Positions 7,967-15,439 of a stretch of DNA of 36,209 nucleotides are shown piece after piece. Positions within the stretch are counted from its first letter, which is position 1. Every line of letters begins with the position of its first letter. Source of the DNA: Oligoflexia bacterium. GTDB taxonomy: Bacteria; Bdellovibrionota_C; UBA2361; JAFLCA01. A program made the translations under genes and the position numbers. The notes under the pieces were generated by a model. The model did no database searches and was not told the origin of the DNA. It saw nothing but the letters and a program-made list of their open reading frames with translations. The stretch is from contig JAIBBV010000041.1 of the NCBI GenBank assembly GCA_019694465.1, positions 1 to 36,209 on the forward strand. The letters run 5' to 3'.

Positions 7967-9481
7967 ATGAGTTCGTCACTTCTGCGCAGCTTGTTGTCCA
8001 ACTGGATTGGGCTAAGTCTGTCTATCATTATTGGCTTTATCATCTCGCCTTTCGTGGTGCACCACCTTGGCAGGGAACTTTACGGCTCTTGGGCGCTTAT
8101 CATATCGATTACATCCCAATTTGTAATATTTGACCTTGGCGCGCGTTATGCAGTTATGACTTTTGTTGCGCGCTATCGCCAAGAACGCGACAATGAAAAA
8201 CTCTCAGATTTTTTGTCATCTGGGCTAATGTTTTTCGGGCTGTGCGCGCTCGCGGCGTTCGCAGTGCTGATATGCCTGCTCCCACTCTTTGGAACTGTCT
8301 TTGAAATACCACCCCAGCAGCTGCACGTAGTACGAGTAGCCTTTATCCTGGCAGCTATCGATGCGGCAGCGGATGTAGCCTGTGGCTTTTACGACAGTGT
8401 CCTAACTGGATCAGAAAGGTACGATACGTTTAACGCCTTGAATGTGCTTAGGCTGCTGGCCAATGCATTACTCTTGGTGCTGGTGCTTAAGCTAGAGCTA
8501 GGAATAGTTGGAATCTCCGCCGCTGCGCTTACATCGCGCACTATCCAGCGTGCCCTCTCAGCGCGTTTTGCTTGGGCCTACAATCCACAGGCTAAGGTTC
8601 AATTTGACCGCATTCGTCGACCGATACTGCGCCAAATTGCTAGCTATGGCTTATGGTCATCTGTTATTCAGGCCGCTTACAGACTTATACACAAGGCGGA
8701 CTCAGTAATCGCTGGAATATTCGTGGGAATGTCTGGTGTAACTACTTATGCCATTCCAGTAATTCTGATCGACCAATACCGATCATTCGCAGAAACAGGC
8801 AACTATATATTAACTCCTCGCTTTAGTGCGCTAAGTGCGTCTGGGGACAAAGCTACGATCGATCTATTGCTACTGAAGTGGTCTCGCTACTGCATGTTCC
8901 TGGCGCTGGGGCTTGGGACACCTCTCATTATCAGTGGCCCTGACTTTATATTGTTGTGGATGGGCGAATCATTCACGGATTGCGGTAAGATATTACAGCT
9001 ACTAGCAGCACCTTTCTTCTTGATACTGCCGGGCATGCCATTCATGCACTATTTATATGCTGTTCAGAAGCATGCCCTGAACGCAAAAGTTTTAGCAGCC
9101 GAGGCCGCTATAAATATAGCATTGTCGCTGGTACTGGTGCGGCAGTATGGCCTTACCGGCATTGCCTTCGCTACTCTACTACCCGCCATCATTTTGCGTG
9201 GAGTAGCACTACCCTGGGGTGCCTGTGAGCTTAGTGGCCTTAGGTTTAGTAGCTATGTCCGGCACTCCATTCTTGCTTGCCTTCCGCTGGCGGTATTTCA
9301 GTTTACTAGCCTGCTATGGCTAAATAGCGTAATAGGAGCCAAAAGCTGGCCTAGTTTTTTTGTGAATAACTCGGCCGGAGCCTGTCTATTTATTATCGTG
9401 GTTTACTTTTTCTACTTAGGACGTGAGGAACGTGCCTACATTGCTAGGCGGCTTGGCATTAGTAGCAATAATCACCCTTAG
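7967..9481 (+). CDS. Oligosaccharide flippase family membrane protein (Wzx-like)
   Basis: This 504-residue, very hydrophobic protein has about 12-14 membrane segments, in the polysaccharide biosynthesis/flippase (MOP superfamily) pattern. The N-terminus (SNWIGLSLSIIIGFIISPFV, then HHLGRELYGSWAL) is the typical opening with the conserved LG-x-x-x-YG after helix 1. A central cytoplasmic loop follows (about 205-225), and the LVLVRQYGLTGIAFATLLP block near 385-405 is also characteristic. Such proteins move lipid-linked glycan units across the inner membrane. AAAGGGC is immediately before the ATG. The last about 50 bases, including the stop, are duplicated imperfectly at 11249-11315, downstream of a toxin-antitoxin insert. 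Neighbouring glycosyltransferases support a polysaccharide locus. Confidence 0.9.
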   Translation: MSSSLLRSLLSNWIGLSLSIIIGFIISPFVVHHLGRELYGSWALIISITSQFVIFDLGARYAVMTFVARYRQERDNEKLSDFLSSGLMFFGLCALAAFAVLICLLPLFGTVFEIPPQQLHVVRVAFILAAIDAAADVACGFYDSVLTGSERYDTFNALNVLRLLANALLLVLVLKLELGIVGISAAALTSRTIQRALSARFAWAYNPQAKVQFDRIRRPILRQIASYGLWSSVIQAAYRLIHKADSVIAGIFVGMSGVTTYAIPVILIDQYRSFAETGNYILTPRFSALSASGDKATIDLLLLKWSRYCMFLALGLGTPLIISGPDFILLWMGESFTDCGKILQLLAAPFFLILPGMPFMHYLYAVQKHALNAKVLAAEAAINIALSLVLVRQYGLTGIAFATLLPAIILRGVALPWGACELSGLRFSSYVRHSILACLPLAVFQFTSLLWLNSVIGAKSWPSFFVNNSAGACLFIIVVYFFYLGREERAYIARRLGISSNNHP

Positions 9482-9498
9482 CAAATCACAAAGAGTGC
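9432..9498 (+). repeat. Direct repeat copy 1: flippase 3' end
   Basis: This is a 67-bp segment covering the last 16 codons and stop of the flippase plus 17 bp downstream. It is repeated at 11249-11315 with 7 mismatches by my alignment. The first 28 bases are identical. Its last base is the first base of the toxin gene's stop codon, so the insert begins exactly at the repeat end. Confidence 0.9.
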
Positions 9499-10283
9499 TA
9501 GACCACTCGCGGCCAGCTCCCTCCGACAGATCCGAAATGGCGTTGAGCGTTCATTATGTTTTTAATCGTGGGAGTACGTAAGACATCCCCTTTGCTTGAA
9601 AGATAGATACAGCCTAAGTCCGCACTTGGAAGGCTAGCAATCTGATCTTCCGCGGCGTCGAGTATTTCCCTCCATTTACGCTTAAGCTCTACTGGGTCGA
9701 TTGGATGGACGAGGGACTCCGCGGCAAGTTGCTGCGGGTCTATAATTGAATTTCGTCGCATACAATCAAGCATCATCTTTGGTGTAAAACCTGGATCTTT
9801 GCCACATGCGGCCCAACAGGAGGCTGCGACGGAGAGAACAGTTTCTTGTAGCTGTATGAGATCAATAATATCTCTAATTTCAATCCTGTTCGCCAATGCC
9901 AAGCACTTGTTTGCCGCGAGATCCACGTCATGCAAACGGTAGCCTAATAGATCGTCTTCGATGACCGGAAAAAAACGAAAGGCCGTATCTCGAACCCACT
10001 CCAATTTCATCGTTTCCTGACCACGGGAGATCACGGCGCGCACGAAGCTAGGTTGATTAATTGAAATACTGACCGCATAGCCCTCGCTTCGGAGCGCTCC
10101 GATATCACTTGTCGAACAACTGACAACTGCTTCATCTGTGTCGTGGAAAAAATCTATATCATTAGACTGTCGCGATGAGCTTTCCTCTCTATGAATAGCT
10201 ACGCCTCCGGCGATGTAGCTATTTGGATTGCGATGCTTTTTGAGCGTCAGTAGCAACCTACGTTGAAATTCGCTTACCGGCAT
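9498..10283 (-). CDS. Nucleotidyltransferase, AbiEii/AbiGii-type toxin
   Basis: This 261-residue protein belongs to the AbiEii/AbiGii (MenT-like) nucleotidyltransferase family. Family members act as toxins of type IV-style or related toxin-antitoxin pairs or in phage abortive infection. An NTase core opens with YIAGGVAIHRE (about 23-33) and a SNDIDFF motif at 40-46, the metal-binding DxD-type acidic pair. The later block VDLAANKCLALANRIEIRDI, followed by DLIQL (about 120-145), matches the conserved DLAxNK/RDxxDL signature of the family. The start ATG overlaps the end of the upstream antitoxin gene by 10 bp (ATGCCGGTAA) and uses a GAGGAG inside that gene. It lies against the transcription direction of the flippase and between two repeats of the flippase tail, which suggests acquisition. 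Confidence 0.85.
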   Translation of the reverse strand: MPVSEFQRRLLLTLKKHRNPNSYIAGGVAIHREESSSRQSNDIDFFHDTDEAVVSCSTSDIGALRSEGYAVSISINQPSFVRAVISRGQETMKLEWVRDTAFRFFPVIEDDLLGYRLHDVDLAANKCLALANRIEIRDIIDLIQLQETVLSVAASCWAACGKDPGFTPKMMLDCMRRNSIIDPQQLAAESLVHPIDPVELKRKWREILDAAEDQIASLPSADLGCIYLSSKGDVLRTPTIKNIMNAQRHFGSVGGSWPRVV

Positions 10284-10594
10284 AACTCCTCTGCGAGCTT
10301 GACCCCCTCCCGACCGGCGTACTTTTTTAGACCATCGACCACGAGGTGCATGTTTTGAGGATTGATTTCTAAGTCTTGCTTATAGTGCCAAAAGCACTGG
10401 GCATAGAAACGACGAAAGAGTTCTTGCGCTCGTCCAGCCAAGCGAATCTTGTGCTGAGATTCTCTGGCGACATATTGCTCAAGGACTGCGTTAATGAATG
10501 TTTGGTATCCCTTGGGTTGCTGCTGGCGAAACCACTCGAGGACTCTCTCGTCAATTCGGATCGAAATCGCCTGCTTTGCTTTCTTATGGTTCAT
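10274..10594 (-). CDS. BrnA-like ribbon-helix-helix antitoxin
   Basis: This 106-residue protein has an N-terminal ribbon-helix-helix DNA-binding domain. The beta strand is KQAISIRID, followed by ERVLEWFRQQQPKGYQTFIN and AVLEQYV. The pattern RID-x-x-VLEWF-x-x-GYQTxIN-x-VL-x-x-YV is that of BrnA-type antitoxins. The C-terminal half (about 50-106) has no relative known to me and probably binds or neutralises the toxin. The gene is coupled to the AbiEii-type toxin by a 10-bp overlap. A longer frame starts at 10624, but the first ten residues would come from the promoter itself (TATACT at 10606-10601), so the ATG at 10594 is preferred. Autorepression through the adjacent palindrome is likely. Confidence 0.82.
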   Translation of the reverse strand: MNHKKAKQAISIRIDERVLEWFRQQQPKGYQTFINAVLEQYVARESQHKIRLAGRAQELFRRFYAQCFWHYKQDLEINPQNMHLVVDGLKKYAGREGVKLAEELCR

Positions 10595-10600
10595 ACCTAA

Positions 10601-10629
10601 AGTATATACAATATATATATACAACTCAA
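10601..10629 (-). promoter_or_regulatory. Promoter of the toxin-antitoxin operon (near-leaderless)
   Basis: On the minus strand, TTGAGT (10629-10624) and TATACT (10606-10601) are separated by exactly 17 bp, matching consensus at 4/6 and 5/6. Only six bases separate the -10 from the antitoxin ATG at 10594, so the transcript would start at or next to the initiation codon, giving a leaderless message. Confidence 0.6.
10602..10622. promoter_or_regulatory. Candidate antitoxin operator palindrome
   Basis: A perfect inverted repeat with 7-bp arms, GTATATA and TATATAC, separated by 7 bp, overlaps the spacer and the -10 element of the toxin-antitoxin promoter. Ribbon-helix-helix antitoxins typically bind such sites to shut off their own operon. 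Assignment as operator is inference from position. Confidence 0.5.
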
Positions 10630-11248
10630 TTGTATTCCACTAGCGTAGACTAAGTATTGCAACTACCAGAATAGACTAGACATTAGTGTCGCCCTGGGTG
10701 GGCAATTGGGTAGACGCTCAAGGTGTTAGGATGACTCGAACTTTTGCACACGGAGGCAGCATTCGATTCATAAGGGATCTACATGCTGATAGAGCGCGTA
10801 TCTGTGAGTAAGCCACTACTCACATTCAAGGCCTCACACTACTTCTGCGTTTCTAGCGACTTATCACCATTATATGAGGTTTATGAATTCCAGCCCTCAC
10901 GCTGAAACTAGCGGCGTTCCGCTCAAGTACTCTCACCTCCATACTCAAGTGTCCGTTAGTATAAGGTGAAAAAATGCGCGCCAGCTTGCGGTTTGATTTT
11001 GTATTTACGCGCCTTATAGCTGCACAAAGAAAACTGCTGCAAGGTAACGGGATTGGCGAGTCTCTTCTGAGCACAGCGCAAGGAATGGCCGTGCGGGGCT
11101 ATCATGTGGCGTCGGTGAGGCCCCCCCCCACTACTTCGCCCTCCAAGATCTGGTGCCGCATTGCGGTAGCACGCAGAGGCTCTACACTCCCCTTCCTTCC
11201 TGAAATCGGACCATTTATTCCCAACCCCTGCCTGACAGACCTTCCAAG
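10630..11248. other. Decayed region between the toxin-antitoxin pair and repeat copy 2
   Basis: There is no intact gene in about 600 bp. A frame starting at ATG 10974 has a good ribosome site (AAGGTGA, spacing 5-6). It reads about 48 plausible residues, including IGESLLSTAQGMAVRGYHV, which resembles the N-terminal helix of GT4 glycosyltransferases. It then enters a tract of nine C residues at 11121-11129 and loses coding character. In another frame after the tract a short sensible peptide follows (HYFALQDLVPHCGS). This looks like gene debris or a phase-variable start. Confidence 0.4.
11121..11129 (+). repeat. Homopolymeric C tract (C9)
   Basis: Nine consecutive C residues lie inside the frame that starts at ATG 10974. 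Such tracts slip during replication and can switch reading frame; in this window it is the only long C run I noticed. It could equally be an assembly-sensitive homopolymer. Confidence 0.7.
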
Positions 11249-11315
11249 GTGCCTACATTGCTAGGCGGCTTGGCATAAGCGGCAAAAATCACCCTTAGCA
11301 AACTACTAAGAGTGC
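11249..11315 (+). repeat. Direct repeat copy 2: duplicated flippase 3' end
   Basis: This is the second copy of the 67-bp segment at 9432-9498. Read in the flippase frame it still encodes AYIARRLGISGKNHP and a stop. Four mismatches fall in the coding part: two are synonymous (ATT/ATA, AGT/AGC) and two change Ser to Gly and Asn to Lys. The copy therefore seems to derive from a diverged, once-functional flippase allele and not from a recent local duplication. Confidence 0.9.
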
Positions 11316-11439
11316 GTAACAAAATTAAGCGGATTGCTGCGCTTTGCTCGCGATACGAGTCCATTTAGTTTGCCTAGCGCGTTAGTGTTACGTGTTCCAC
11401 TAGAAAGCCTTTCGCGGGTCAGCTCTATCGGTGGATGCA

Positions 11440-12570
11440 CTAACTACCAACTATCTCTGCTCGCCAAGTGGGATACACGGAGCTCACACTATAGTGCTCA
11501 ACAATACGAGCCCGTCCGGCAGTCCCTAACTCCTGTCTTAATTGAGGAGACTGAATTAATCGCTCCAATGCCACCTCCCATTGTTCGGGCGTAGAGGCTA
11601 AAAAACCATTCTTCCCATCCTGGACTATTTCCGTATTTACACCCACAGGCGAAGCAACCACCGGGAGACCAAGCGCCATATACTGTATCAACTTAAAACC
11701 GCACTTACCGCGCGACCAAACAGTGTCGGCAAGCGGCATAATGCCAATATCGATTTGCCCAAGTTGCTCGAGCTCATGCCGTTGCGACCAACGCACTAGT
11801 TCGAATCCCTGCAACTCTGGCTCAAGTGGGGCTGCATTAGAGATGAGCAGCACACGAATTCCGTATCTCGCTTTGAGTCGTGCCAAGACCCCAGCGATCG
11901 CCGAAAGCTCCCTCAAGTTAGAGGAAAGACCTGTCCAGCCAATGGTGAGCGGACGTGGTGCGCCTCGGATTGCAGTCATTTCAGATTTATCAATTTTGAG
12001 ATTACCTTTTCGATATCCCCGCTCGGTATCAACTACAGTTGGAATTACTTGTAATTGGCATTCGTTAGGCACAAGCGCCCCAAAATACTGCTGCAAAAAC
12101 TTATTTCCGGTAATTACCGAACGGCATCCAGACAAAATATATGCGAGTTTTCTTTCAGCACTCACGGAGGCTAGTCCCTGCTTGTTACAGAAGATAGCAT
12201 CGTCAACATCAAACACGACTCTCAAGCGACCTCGCGCTCGTAGGTCTTGCGTATAGGTAAAGAGGATCGATTCAAGAAACGGCCAAGGAATGCGATATAG
12301 AAGGTCTCTTTGTAGGACAATTACGTCACTAATGCGGGAGTAAATTAAAATTTGGACTAGACGCTGCAGAACCACAAATGGCAGTGCAAATGCCATCCAC
12401 AGCAAGCGCAAAGGCTCAGAGAGCGGAACGGGTGGGGTTAAGAATTTATTGGGATAAGTGCTAAGCACTCGCACCTTGGCGCCATCAGCCATTAGGCGTG
12501 GCAAAAACTGGATCACCCGGAAGCGACTGGCAGGAACGCTGGATCCTTCAATAAAAAACGTTATACGCAC
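11440..12570 (-). CDS. Glycosyltransferase family 4 (GT-B fold)
   Basis: This cytoplasmic glycosyltransferase transfers a sugar from a nucleotide donor to a glycan chain. Numbered from GTG 12570 it has 376 residues. The N-terminal domain opens with VRITFFIEGSSVPASRFRV and contains FDVDDAIF near 120-127. The C-terminal donor-binding domain starts near TIGWTG (209-214). It carries the GT4 signature KCGFKLIQYMALGLPVVASP (289-308) followed by GVNTEIV with its conserved Glu. The frame extends upstream to 12663, but the GTG at 12570 has GAGAG about six bases before it and begins at the natural first beta strand, so it is preferred. The gene points towards the duplicated flippase tail. The specific sugar cannot be told. 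Confidence 0.87.
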   Translation of the reverse strand: MRITFFIEGSSVPASRFRVIQFLPRLMADGAKVRVLSTYPNKFLTPPVPLSEPLRLLWMAFALPFVVLQRLVQILIYSRISDVIVLQRDLLYRIPWPFLESILFTYTQDLRARGRLRVVFDVDDAIFCNKQGLASVSAERKLAYILSGCRSVITGNKFLQQYFGALVPNECQLQVIPTVVDTERGYRKGNLKIDKSEMTAIRGAPRPLTIGWTGLSSNLRELSAIAGVLARLKARYGIRVLLISNAAPLEPELQGFELVRWSQRHELEQLGQIDIGIMPLADTVWSRGKCGFKLIQYMALGLPVVASPVGVNTEIVQDGKNGFLASTPEQWEVALERLIQSPQLRQELGTAGRARIVEHYSVSSVYPTWRAEIVGS

Positions 12571-12637
12571 GCTTAACTCTCTAGTGGTTTCATACGCGGA
12601 ATTCCTGCATTCTAATAATGAATACACTCCTAGCTTC

Positions 12638-12663
12638 TTGATACAAGCACTTGATACAATCAC
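12638..12663. repeat. 13-bp tandem direct repeat between divergent genes
   Basis: TTGATACAAGCAC is followed immediately by TTGATACAATCAC (one mismatch). It lies between the divergent GT4 and dehydrogenase genes, a position where a regulator site would be expected. No full promoter could be matched to it. Confidence 0.5.
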
Positions 12664-12743
12664 GCTGTTAAAAGCCAGTAATAAATTGCAAGGCTAGCAA
12701 TCCAACTCAATTGGCTACTTACCCTAAAGCATGAACGAGTTCT

Positions 12744-13625
12744 ATGCAGGCAACAATCGGTTTTATCGGACTTGGTATTATGGGCGCCAGCATGGCGCAA
12801 AATCTGTTAAAGCGCGGGCACTCCCTTGCCGTCTACAATCGCTCTCATGCCAAGGCAGCCGCACTGCGTGAGTTTGGCGCTCAAGTGTACGAGTCTGCTG
12901 CTGAGCTAGCTCGGCGGGTGAACGTGCTGATGATTAATACCAGCGACGCAAAGTCTATTGAGGATGTCTTATGGGGCCCAGTTGGCGTAGCTTCAAATCT
13001 TAAACGCGGTGCGCTTGTTATTATTTTTTCTACCATAGCCCCAGGTGAGGCGCGCAATATCTCAACAAAGCTAGAGGCACAAGGCGTGCGCTGCCTTGAT
13101 GCTCCGGTCAGTGGGGGCGATGTAGGAGCACGCAATGCGACCCTTTCAATAATGGTCGGTGGCTCGCGCAATGATTTCAACGAAGCTAGATCTCTCTTGG
13201 AGTGTGTAGGAAAACGCATAGAGTACATGGGACCCAGCGGTGCAGGTGAACTAATGAAGGCAGTTAACCAAGTTGGGGTCGCGTTAAGCGTCGCAGCCAT
13301 GGCGGAGAGCTTAGCCCTGGCCCACGCCTCAGGTCTGGACACTAGCCAAAGCCTAGACGTGCTTAACGCCGGAGCGGCGCGCTCCTGGTCTCTTGAAAAC
13401 TATGGACCACGTGCACTAGCAGGCGATTTTAAGCCAGGCTTTACCGCCTCCCATATGTTAAAGGACTTGCGTTTCGTACTTGAGGAGGCCCGGTCTCTAG
13501 ACTTGAGGCTTCCCTGCGTTGAACTGGTGACCTCGCTCTATGAAACCCTCTGCGCTGGCCCCGGAGCCAACCTCGGCAATCATGCTTTGCTTAAGCTCTA
13601 TGGCACTACTAACTCATCAAAGTAG
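12744..13625 (+). CDS. NAD(P)-dependent beta-hydroxyacid dehydrogenase (3-hydroxyisobutyrate dehydrogenase family)
   Basis: This is a cytoplasmic oxidoreductase of the 3-hydroxyisobutyrate dehydrogenase/tartronate semialdehyde reductase family (293 residues, usual about 290-300). The Rossmann motif GFIGLGIMG is at 6-14. The substrate-binding DAPVSGGDVGA is at 119-129. The catalytic Lys is K172 in GAGELMKAVNQ (167-176). The C-terminal helical domain includes FKPGFTASHMLKDL, also typical of the family. The start is the ATG at 12744. It is separated from the following GT2 gene by 9 bp, so they are probably co-transcribed. Its placement amid glycan genes is unusual and may be incidental. Substrate choice (3-hydroxyisobutyrate, 2-hydroxy-3-oxopropionate, or succinic semialdehyde) cannot be resolved. 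Confidence 0.9.
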   Translation: MQATIGFIGLGIMGASMAQNLLKRGHSLAVYNRSHAKAAALREFGAQVYESAAELARRVNVLMINTSDAKSIEDVLWGPVGVASNLKRGALVIIFSTIAPGEARNISTKLEAQGVRCLDAPVSGGDVGARNATLSIMVGGSRNDFNEARSLLECVGKRIEYMGPSGAGELMKAVNQVGVALSVAAMAESLALAHASGLDTSQSLDVLNAGAARSWSLENYGPRALAGDFKPGFTASHMLKDLRFVLEEARSLDLRLPCVELVTSLYETLCAGPGANLGNHALLKLYGTTNSSK

Positions 13626-13634
13626 CGCACTTCG

Positions 13635-14648
13635 ATGAACACAACGCCTGCAGCTTCTATATTTATCCGCACCTTCAACGAAGCCCAGCTTATCGAGCAG
13701 TGCTTACAAGCCATATTTTCGCAGAAGGTGAGTTTTACTTACGATGTTACTATTTTAGATTGCGAATCAACCGACGAGACTGTTCGAATTGCACGTAATT
13801 TCCCAGTAACGATCTATTCAATACCAAAGTCATTATTCTCGTATTCAAAGGCGCTTAACTTTGGGGCCCAACGCACTAGCGGGGAATTTTTTGTACCACT
13901 GTCAGCTCATGCTGTACCTTGCAATAGCGACTGGCTCAGTGCGCTATGCCAACCACTCTTGGACAATGTACGAGTTGCTGGCAGCTACTCACGGCAAATT
14001 GCTTGGCCAGAAGCAGCACGCTCACAGCAACGTTCCATTGAGCGCGAGTTCCCGCTAACCGCCAAAAGCTTAGATCAAAGCTCTTTTTTCTCGGCACTAG
14101 CTGACCATAAACAACATCGGAGGCGTTGGTTCTATTCCGCTCTAACTTTTTCGAACGTCAGCTCTTGCATACGTCGCAGCTTCCTTTTGCAGTATCCATT
14201 TAGGGCGCTACCATTCTCAGAAGATCGCGCTTTTGTGCTGGATGCCATAGGCGCCGATATGGAAATTAGATATGCTCCTGCCAGCGCTGTTTGGCATTCA
14301 CACCCACCCAGCTTCAAGGAAAATGCGAGGATCGCCCACTCCGCAAGCCTGGCACGCTCTGCATTACATGTCTTAGGCCAGAGCCTTTTCCCGGATCTTA
14401 GAATTCCCGCCTACTCCATCTCGAAGGCTTCCATCATAGCCAAGCTGCCCACACTACTAGTTTGGAATTGCCTGGCAACAGCATTGGCCGCCCTTGAGCC
14501 AGGGGCGATAAGACATATTTGGGCGCAGACCGGAATTTTGGCTGGGAAATGGAATTTCTGTAGCTCGGCGTCAGCTAATGATACAAAAGCACTACTTGAG
14601 CCCGCTGATCCGGCCGCCCTATTGAAGGAGGCAAGAAAACTTGCCTAA
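13635..14648 (+). CDS. Glycosyltransferase family 2
   Basis: This is a 337-residue GT-A fold transferase. SIFIRTFNEAQLIEQCLQAI (8-27) opens the nucleotide-binding domain, and the acidic ILDCESTDET (40-49) is the first donor-binding Asp. SYSKALNFGAQRTSGEFFVP (69-88), followed by LSAHAVP, and a downstream GSYSRQ (116-121) are the blocks typical of rhamnosyltransferase-like GT2 proteins. An SEDRAFVLDA motif near residue 195 is the likely ED catalytic pair. No membrane helix is evident, so it probably works on lipid-linked glycan at the inner face of the membrane. It follows the dehydrogenase gene by 9 bp. The sugar is not identifiable; rhamnose is only a family-level suggestion. Confidence 0.87.
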   Translation: MNTTPAASIFIRTFNEAQLIEQCLQAIFSQKVSFTYDVTILDCESTDETVRIARNFPVTIYSIPKSLFSYSKALNFGAQRTSGEFFVPLSAHAVPCNSDWLSALCQPLLDNVRVAGSYSRQIAWPEAARSQQRSIEREFPLTAKSLDQSSFFSALADHKQHRRRWFYSALTFSNVSSCIRRSFLLQYPFRALPFSEDRAFVLDAIGADMEIRYAPASAVWHSHPPSFKENARIAHSASLARSALHVLGQSLFPDLRIPAYSISKASIIAKLPTLLVWNCLATALAALEPGAIRHIWAQTGILAGKWNFCSSASANDTKALLEPADPAALLKEARKLA

Positions 14649-14723
14649 AAAACCTGGGCTTTTCGCGGCATTAGAGCATTTCAGCCCATCCCACACAAAT
14701 AGAAGCAACTAGCCTTAAGGAAC

Positions 14724-14753
14724 TTGATCTAAAGCATGAGGCAATTTAATAAT
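14724..14753 (+). promoter_or_regulatory. Candidate promoter of infC
   Basis: TTGATC (14724-14729) and AATAAT (14748-14753) are 18 bp apart, matching the sigma70 consensus 4/6 and 5/6. It would start transcription near 14760, giving a leader of about 40 nt that contains the GGAGAG ribosome site before the TTG start. Confidence 0.5.
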
Positions 14754-14800
14754 TAGGGGCTATTTAATGCTACTTACGTTTAGTTTGGAGAGATATTTTT

Positions 14801-15403
14801 TTGACTACCTTTAATAACTCCGGTGGCTTCGGCGGAGACCGCGGAGCCCGATTTCGCCGTCCACAACAAGCTCCTGATACCCATCGCATTAATGACCGTA
14901 TTATCGCCCGAGAAGTCCGGCTTATTTCCGAGACGGGCGAACAGGTCGGCATAGTCAATATTCGCGATGCTCTTACGCGGGCAGAAACGGTTGGGCTAGA
15001 TCTAGTCGAAGTTTCCCCAGAGGCCAAACCACCAGTTTGTCGCCTGATGGATTACGGCAAGTTCAAGTATCGTGAACAAAAGAAAGAAGCTGAAGCGCGC
15101 AAGAAGCACCACGAAAGCACACTTAAAGAACTCCGAATCCGCTATCGCACCGATACTGGAGACTTAGAAACCAAGCTCAAGCAAGCGCGAGAGTTCCTTG
15201 AAGAAGGCAATAAGGTAAAGTTTTCCATGCGCTTTAAGGGCCGTGAAGCGATGTATCTTAACTTGGGCATAGAAAAATTTGACTTAATCGCCCAGCGCCT
15301 AGCTGACGTAGCGGTAGTTGATGAGAAATCGCCACCATTCGGTCGGCAAATTCACATTGTACTTGCTCCAGCTAAGCAGGTTCCTCAGAAACCAGCGAAG
15401 TAA
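14801..15403 (+). CDS. infC: Translation initiation factor IF-3
   Basis: IF-3 binds the 30S subunit, prevents premature 50S joining and checks start-codon and initiator-tRNA choice. The 200 residues contain the N-terminal domain (HRINDRIIAREVRLI near 28-42, then AKPPVCRLMDYGKFKY near 76-91). The Lys/Glu-rich linker (about 92-108) and the C-terminal domain (ELRIRYRTDTGDLETKLKQA near 111-130; VKFSMRFKGREAM near 138-150) follow. About 20 Gly/Arg-rich residues extend the N-terminus. The start is TTG at 14801, with GGAGAG about nine bases upstream. Rare start codons are known for infC (AUU in E. coli), where they allow IF-3 to repress its own synthesis. Unusually, rpmI and rplT do not follow; the next gene is a DUF6178-like protein. 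Confidence 0.95.
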   Translation: MTTFNNSGGFGGDRGARFRRPQQAPDTHRINDRIIAREVRLISETGEQVGIVNIRDALTRAETVGLDLVEVSPEAKPPVCRLMDYGKFKYREQKKEAEARKKHHESTLKELRIRYRTDTGDLETKLKQAREFLEEGNKVKFSMRFKGREAMYLNLGIEKFDLIAQRLADVAVVDEKSPPFGRQIHIVLAPAKQVPQKPAK

Positions 15404-15439
15404 GGCCTTACTACAAGGAGCCTGGCACAGGCATACGGT

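Noticed and set aside
11723..12256. 177-codon plus-strand frame opposite the GT4 gene
   Set aside because: The GT4 signature on the other strand is decisive; this is a shadow.
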